NCBI GenBank assembly: GCA_030704615.1
Contig: CM060732.1
Span: forward strand, 13,890,001 to 13,950,000
DNA from: Takakia lepidozioides
Taxonomy: Eukaryota > Streptophyta > Takakiopsida > Takakiales > Takakiaceae
Reading direction: 5' to 3'
Length of the DNA: 60,000 nt
Shown here: positions 54,701 to 60,000 of the stretch, in pieces
Numbering within the stretch: position 1 is the first letter of the stretch
Layout: each line of letters starts with the position of its first letter
Made by a program: the position numbers and the translations under genes
Notes under the pieces: generated by a model
Seen by the model: only the letters and a program-made list of their open reading frames with translations
Database searches by the model: none
Told to the model about the DNA's origin: nothing

Positions 54701-57700
54701 CCGTTGGATGAAGACGTCTCGGGGGGAGAGGCCGACACCTGGCCGACTGAGATCATCCCCCGGATGGAAAAATGACGCCCAATTTCCATCCGAGGCCCGT
54801 TGGATGAAGTCGTCTCGGGGGGAGACGCCGACACCTCGCCGACAAAGAACATCCCCTGGATGGGAAAACGGCGCGAATTTCCATTTGAGGCCCGTTGGAT
54901 GAAGTCGTCTTGGGGTGAGAGGCCGACACCTGGCCGACTGAGATCATCCCCCGGATGGAAATTCGGCACCGAATTTCCATCCGAGGCCCGTTGGATGAAG
55001 TCGTCTCGGGGGAGACGCCCCACACATGGCCGACAGAGAATATCCCCCGGATGGAAAAACGACGCCGAATTTGCATCGGAGGCCCGTTGGATGAAGTCGT
55101 CTCAGGGGGAGAGGCCGACACCTGGCCGACAGAGAACATCCCCCGGGTGGAAAAACGGCGGCGAATTTCCATCCGAGGCCCGTTGGATGAAGTCGTCTCG
55201 GGGTGAGAGGCCGACACCTGGCCGACTGAGATCATCCCCCGGATGGAAATTCAGTGTCGAATTTCCATCCGAGGCCCGTTGGATGAAGTCGTCTCGGGGG
55301 GAGACGCCGACACATGGCCGACAGAGAACATCCCCCGGATGGAAAAACGGCGCCGAATTTCCATCCGACGCCCGTTGGATGAAGTCGTCTCGGGGAGAGG
55401 CCGACACCTGGCCGACTGAGATCATCCCCCGGATGGAAATTCGGCGCCGAATTTCCATCCGAGGCCTGTTGGATGAAGTCGTCTCGGGGGAGACGCCGAC
55501 ACATGGCCGACAGAGAACATCCCCCGGATGGAAAAACGGCGCCGAATTTCCATATGAGGCCTGTTGGATGAAGTCGTCTTGGGGGGGGACGCCGACACCT
55601 GGCCGACAGAGAACATCCCCCAGATGGAAAAACGGCGCCGAATTTCCATCCGAGGCCCGTTGGATGAAGTCGTCTCGGGGGAGAGGCCGACACCTGGCCG
55701 ACTGAGATCATCCCCCGGATGGAAATTCGGCGCCAATTTCCATCCGAGCCGGCCGGATGAAGTCGTCTCGGGGGAGAGGTCGACTGGCCGACAAAGAACA
55801 TCCCCGGATGGAAAAACGGCGCCGAATTTCCATATGAGGCCCCTTGGATGAAGTCGTCTCGGGGGGAGACGGACACGGCCGACAGAGAACATCCCATGGA
55901 AAAACGGCGCCGAATTTCCATCCGCGGCCCGTTGGATGAAGTCGTCTCGGGGGGAGACGCCGACAATGGCCGACAGAGAACATCCCCCGGATGGAAAAAC
56001 GGCGCCGAATTTCCATCCGACGCCCGTTGGATGAAGTCGTCTTGGGGGGACGCCGACACCTGGCCGACAGAAAACATCCCCCGGATGGAAAAACGGCGCC
56101 GAATTTCCATCCGAGGCCCGTTGGATGAAGTCGTCTCGGGGGGAGAGGCCGACACCTGGCCGACTGAGATCATCCCCCGGATGGAAATTCGGCGCCAATT
56201 TCCATCCGAGCCGGCCGGATGAAGTCGTCTCGGGGGAGAGGTCGACTTCTGGCCGACAAAGAACATCCCCCGGATGGAAAAAACGGCGCCGAATTTCCAT
56301 ATGAGGCCCCTTGGATGAAGTCGTCTCGGGGGGAGACGCTGACACTGGCCGACAGAGAACATCCCTTGGATGAAAAAACGGCGCCAATTTCCATCCGCGG
56401 CCCGTTGGATGAAGTCGTCTCGGGGAGAGGCCGACACCTGGCCGACAGAGAACATCCCCCGGATGGAAAAACGACGCGAATTCCCATCCGAGGCCCGTTG
56501 GATGAAGTCGTCTCGGAGGGAGAGGCCGACACCTGGCCGACTGAGATCATCCCCGGATGGAAAATGACGCCCAATTTCCATCCGAGGCCCGTTGGATGAA
56601 GTCGTCTCGGGGGGAGACGCCGACACCTCGCCGACAAAAACATCCCCTGGATGGGAAAACGGGGCGGAATTTCCATTTGAGGCCCGTTGGATGAAGTCGT
56701 CTTGGGGTGAGAGGCCGACACCTGGCCGACTGAGATCATCCCCCGGATGGAAATTCGGCCGAATTTCCATCCGAGGCCCGTTGGATGAAGTCGTCTCGGG
56801 GGAGACGCCCACACATGGCCGACAGAGAATATCCCCCGGATGGAAAAACGACGCCGAATTTGCATCGGAGGCCCGTTGATGAAGTCGTCTCAGGGGAGAC
56901 GCCGACACCTGGCCGACAGAGAACATCCCCCGGATGGAAAAACGGCGCCGAATTTCCATCCGACGCCCGTTGGATGAAGTCGTCTCGGGGTCAGAGGCCG
57001 ACACCTGGCCGACTGAGATCATCCCCCGGATGGAAATTCGGCGCCGAATTTCCATCCGAGGCCGTTGGATGACGTCGTCTCGGGGGGAGACGCCGACACA
57101 TGGCCGACAGAGAACATCCCCCGGATGGAAAAACGGCGCCGAATTTCCACATGAGGCCTGTTGGATGAAGTCGTCTCGGGGGGAGACGCCGACACATGGC
57201 CGACAGAGAACATGCCCCGGATGGAAAAACGGCGCCGAATTTCCATGAGGCCCTTGGATGAAGTCGTCTCGGGGGGAGACACACGTGGCCGACAGAGAAC
57301 ATCCCCTGGATGGAAAAACGGTGCCGAATTTCCATCCGCGGCCCGTTGGATGAAGTCGTCTCGGGGTGAGAGGCCGACACCTGGCCGACAGAGAACATCC
57401 CCCGGATGGAAAAACGACGCGAATTCCATCCGAGGCCCGTTGGATGAAGTCGTCTCGGGGGAGAGGCCGACACCTGGCCGACTGAGATCATCCCCCGGAT
57501 GGAAAAACGACGCCAATTTCCAACGAGGCCCGTTGGATGAAGTCGTCTCGGGGGGAGACGCCGACACCTAGCCGACAAAGAACATCCCCTGGATGGGAAA
57601 ACGGCGCCGAATTTCCATTTGAGGCCCGTTGGATGAAGTCGTCTCGGGGTGAGAGGCCGACACCTGGCCGACTTAGATCATCCCCCGGATGGAAATTCGG

Positions 57701-60000
57701 CACCGAATTTCCATCCGAGGCCCGTTGGATGAAGTCGTCTCGGGGGAGACGCCCACACATGGCCGACAGAGAACATCCCCCGGATGGAAAAACGGCGCCG
57801 AATTTCCATTTGAGGCCCGTTGGATGAAGTCGTCTCGGGGGAGAGGCCGACACCTGGCCGACTGAGAACATCGCCCGGATGGAAATTCGGCGCCGAATTT
57901 CCATCCGAGGCCCGTTGGATGAAGTCGTCTCGGGGGGAGACGCCGACGCATGGCCGACAGAGAATATCCCCCGGATGGAAAAACGACGCCGAATTTGCAT
58001 CGGAGGCCCGTTGGATGAAGTCGTCTCAGGGGGAGACGCCGACACCTGGCCGACAGAGAACATCCCCCGGATGGAAAAAACGGCGGCGAATTTCCATCCG
58101 AGGCCCGTTGGATGAAGTCGTCTCGGGGTGAGAGGCCGACACCTGGCCGACTGAGATCATCCCCCGGATGGAAATTCAGTGTCGAATTTTGCATCGAGGC
58201 CCGTTGGATGAAGTCGTCTCGGGGGGAGACGCCGACACATGGCCGACAGAGAACATCCCCCGGATGGAAAAACGGCGCCGAATTTCCATCCGACGCCCGT
58301 TGGATGAAGTCGTCTCGGGGTCAGAGGCCGACACCTGGCCGACTGAGATCATCCCCCGGATGGAAATTCGGCGCCGAATTTCCATCCGAGGCCTGTTGGA
58401 TGAAGTCGTCTCGGGGGGAGACGCCGACACATGGCCGACAGAGAACATCCCCCAGATGGAAAAACGGCGCCGAATTTCCATATGAGGCCCGTTGGATGAA
58501 GTCGTCTCGGGGGAGACGATGGCCAACAGAGAACATCCCCGGATGGAAAAACGGCGCCGAATTTCCATATGAGGCCCCTTGGATGAAGTCGTCTCGGGGG
58601 GAGACGCTGACACGTGGCCGACAGAGAACATCCCCTGGATGGAAAAACGGCGCCGAATTTCCATCCGCGGCCCGTTGGATGAAGTCGTCTCGGGGTGAGA
58701 GGCCGACACCTGGCCGACAGAGAACATCCCCCGGATGGAAAAACGACGCGGAATTCCCATCCGAGGCCCGTTGGATGAAGTCGTCTCGGGGGGAGAGGCC
58801 GACACCTGGCCGACTGAGATCATCCCCCGGATGGAAAAACGACGCCCAATTTCCATCCGAGGCCCGTTGGATGAAGTCGTCTCGGGGGGAGACGCCGACA
58901 CCTAGCCGACAAAGAACATCCCCTGGATGGGAAAACGGCGCCGAATTTCCATTTGAGGCCCGTTGGATGAAGTCGTCTTGGGTGAGAGGCCGACACCTGG
59001 CCGACTGAGATCATCCCCCGGATGGAAATTCGGCGCCGAATTTCCATCCGAGGCCCGTTGGATGAAGTCGTCTCGGGGGGAGACGCCGACGCATGGCCGA
59101 CAGAGAATATCCCCCGGATGGAAAAACGACGCCGAATTTGCATCAGAGGCCCGTTGGATGAAGTCGTCTCAGGGGGAGACGCCGACACCTGGCCGACAGA
59201 GAACATCCCCCGGATGGAAAAACGGCGGCGAATTTCCATCCGAGGCCCGTTGGATGAAGTCGTCTCGGGGTGAGAGGCCGACACCTGGCCGACTGAGATC
59301 ATCCCCCGGATGGAAATTCAGTGTCGAATTTGCATCGGAGGCCCTGATGAAGTCGTCTCGGGGGGAGACGCCGACACATGGCCGACAGAGAACATCCCCC
59401 GGATGGAAAAACGGCGCCGAATTTCCATCCGACGCCCGTTGGATGAAGTCGTTTGGGGGGGGGACGCCGACACCTGGCCGACAGAGAACATCCCCCAGAT
59501 GGAAAAACGGCGCCGAATTTCCATCCGAGGCCCGTTGGATGAAGTCGTCTCGGGTGGAGAGGCCGACACCTGGCCGACTGAGATCATCCCCCGGATGGAA
59601 ATTCGGCGCCAATTTTCCATCCGAGCCGGCCGGATGAAGTCGTCTCGGGGGAGAGGTCGACTTCTGGCCGACAAAGAACATCCCCGGATGGAAAAACGGC
59701 GCCGAATTTCCATATGAGGCCCCTTGGATGAAGTCGTCTCGGGGGGAGACGCTGACACGTGGCCGACAGAGAACATCCCTTGGATGGAAAAACGGCGCCG
59801 AATTTCCATCCGCGGCCCGTTGGATGAAGTCGTCTCGGGGGAGACGCCACACATGGCCGACAGAGAACATCCCCCGGATGGAAAAACGGCGCCGAATTTC
59901 CATCCGACGCCCGTTGGATGAAGTCGTCTTGGGGGGGGACGCCGACACCTGGCCGACAGAGAACATCCCCCGGATGGAAAAACGGCGCCGAATTTCCATC
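48733..60000. repeat. 96-bp satellite array, about 117 copies, running off the window
   Basis: Starts abruptly after unique sequence ending CAACATACAACAG. The unit begins CGGCGCCGAATTTCCATCCG and continues through AGGCCCGTTGGATGAAGTCG, TCTCGGGGGGAGAGGCCGAC, ACCTGGCCGACAGAGAACAT to CCCCCGGATGGAAA. Starts at 48,735, 48,831, 48,927 and 49,023 give an exact 96-bp period. In units with GAAATTCGGC the junction forms a perfect 32-bp palindrome, CGGATGGAAATTCGGC / GCCGAATTTCCATCCG; other units have GAAAAACGGC and a weaker one. From 48.7 to 50.1 kb copies are nearly all full length; later stretches carry many indels. It is GC-rich, unlike its flanks. Variants recur every 12-13 units, implying higher-order structure. 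Confidence 0.97.

Noticed and set aside
48733-60000. Long repeat-protein ORFs (up to 607 codons) on both strands
   Set aside because: They follow automatically from a period divisible by three; all frames are similarly open and many indels in the array are not multiples of three.
48733-60000. CRISPR-like array
   Set aside because: Units are contiguous tandem copies with no unique spacers, and the setting is a spliced eukaryotic genome.

Overview
The window looks like nuclear DNA from a land plant with a repeat-rich genome. The signs are spliced genes with GT-AG introns up to about 1.8 kb, a STIG1-type cysteine-rich secreted protein, Ty3/gypsy elements with integrase and chromodomain and an initiator-methionine tRNA primer site, a LINE-type ORF1 relic of the kind common in plants, and a hAT element. 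I cannot name the species. A transposase relic of a type I associate mainly with animal genomes hints at a non-flowering lineage, with low confidence.

Layout. 1-8,254: a scrambled Ty3/gypsy chromovirus (pol on minus, an integrase/chromodomain fragment on plus, LTRs, primer site, gag, LTR fragment). 8,255-13,870: mostly featureless, with one LINE ORF1-like relic (9.57-10.52 kb). 13,877-19,313: a spliced host gene for a 2OG-Fe(II) oxygenase-like protein preceded by a (GA)47 tract. 20,869-21,642: a non-autonomous hAT transposon with an 8-bp target duplication, carrying a SINE-like insert. 22,135-22,770: STIG1-like gene on minus. 23.8-24.4 kb: RNase H relic. 24.7-28.6 kb: AT-rich and purine-rich repeat DNA with 120-bp and 41-bp tandem repeats and hairpins. 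30.6-31.9 kb: relic of a second gypsy lineage (protease to start of RT). 33.5-36.7 kb: intron-containing DDE-type transposase relic. 38.3 kb: SINE. 38.98-42.62 kb: second chromovirus copy, rearranged around an inverted LTR piece. 43.1-44.7 kb: fragments of unrecognised genes, including a SWIM zinc finger. 44.87-47.97 kb: chromovirus 3' half containing a 2-kb inversion. 47.98-48.47 kb: exon of an unrecognised gene abutting the LTR end. 48,733 to the window end: about 117 copies of a 96-bp satellite whose unit contains a 32-bp palindrome.

No retroelement here is intact: every pol copy has stops, frameshifts or truncation. The host genes that look functional are the oxygenase-like gene (one unresolved splice junction) and the STIG1-like gene. 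Two themes stand out: recurrent inversions inside the repeats, two with exact LTR termini joined to internal element sequence, and the palindromic 96-bp satellite, whose period is a multiple of three and therefore yields long spurious ORFs on both strands.
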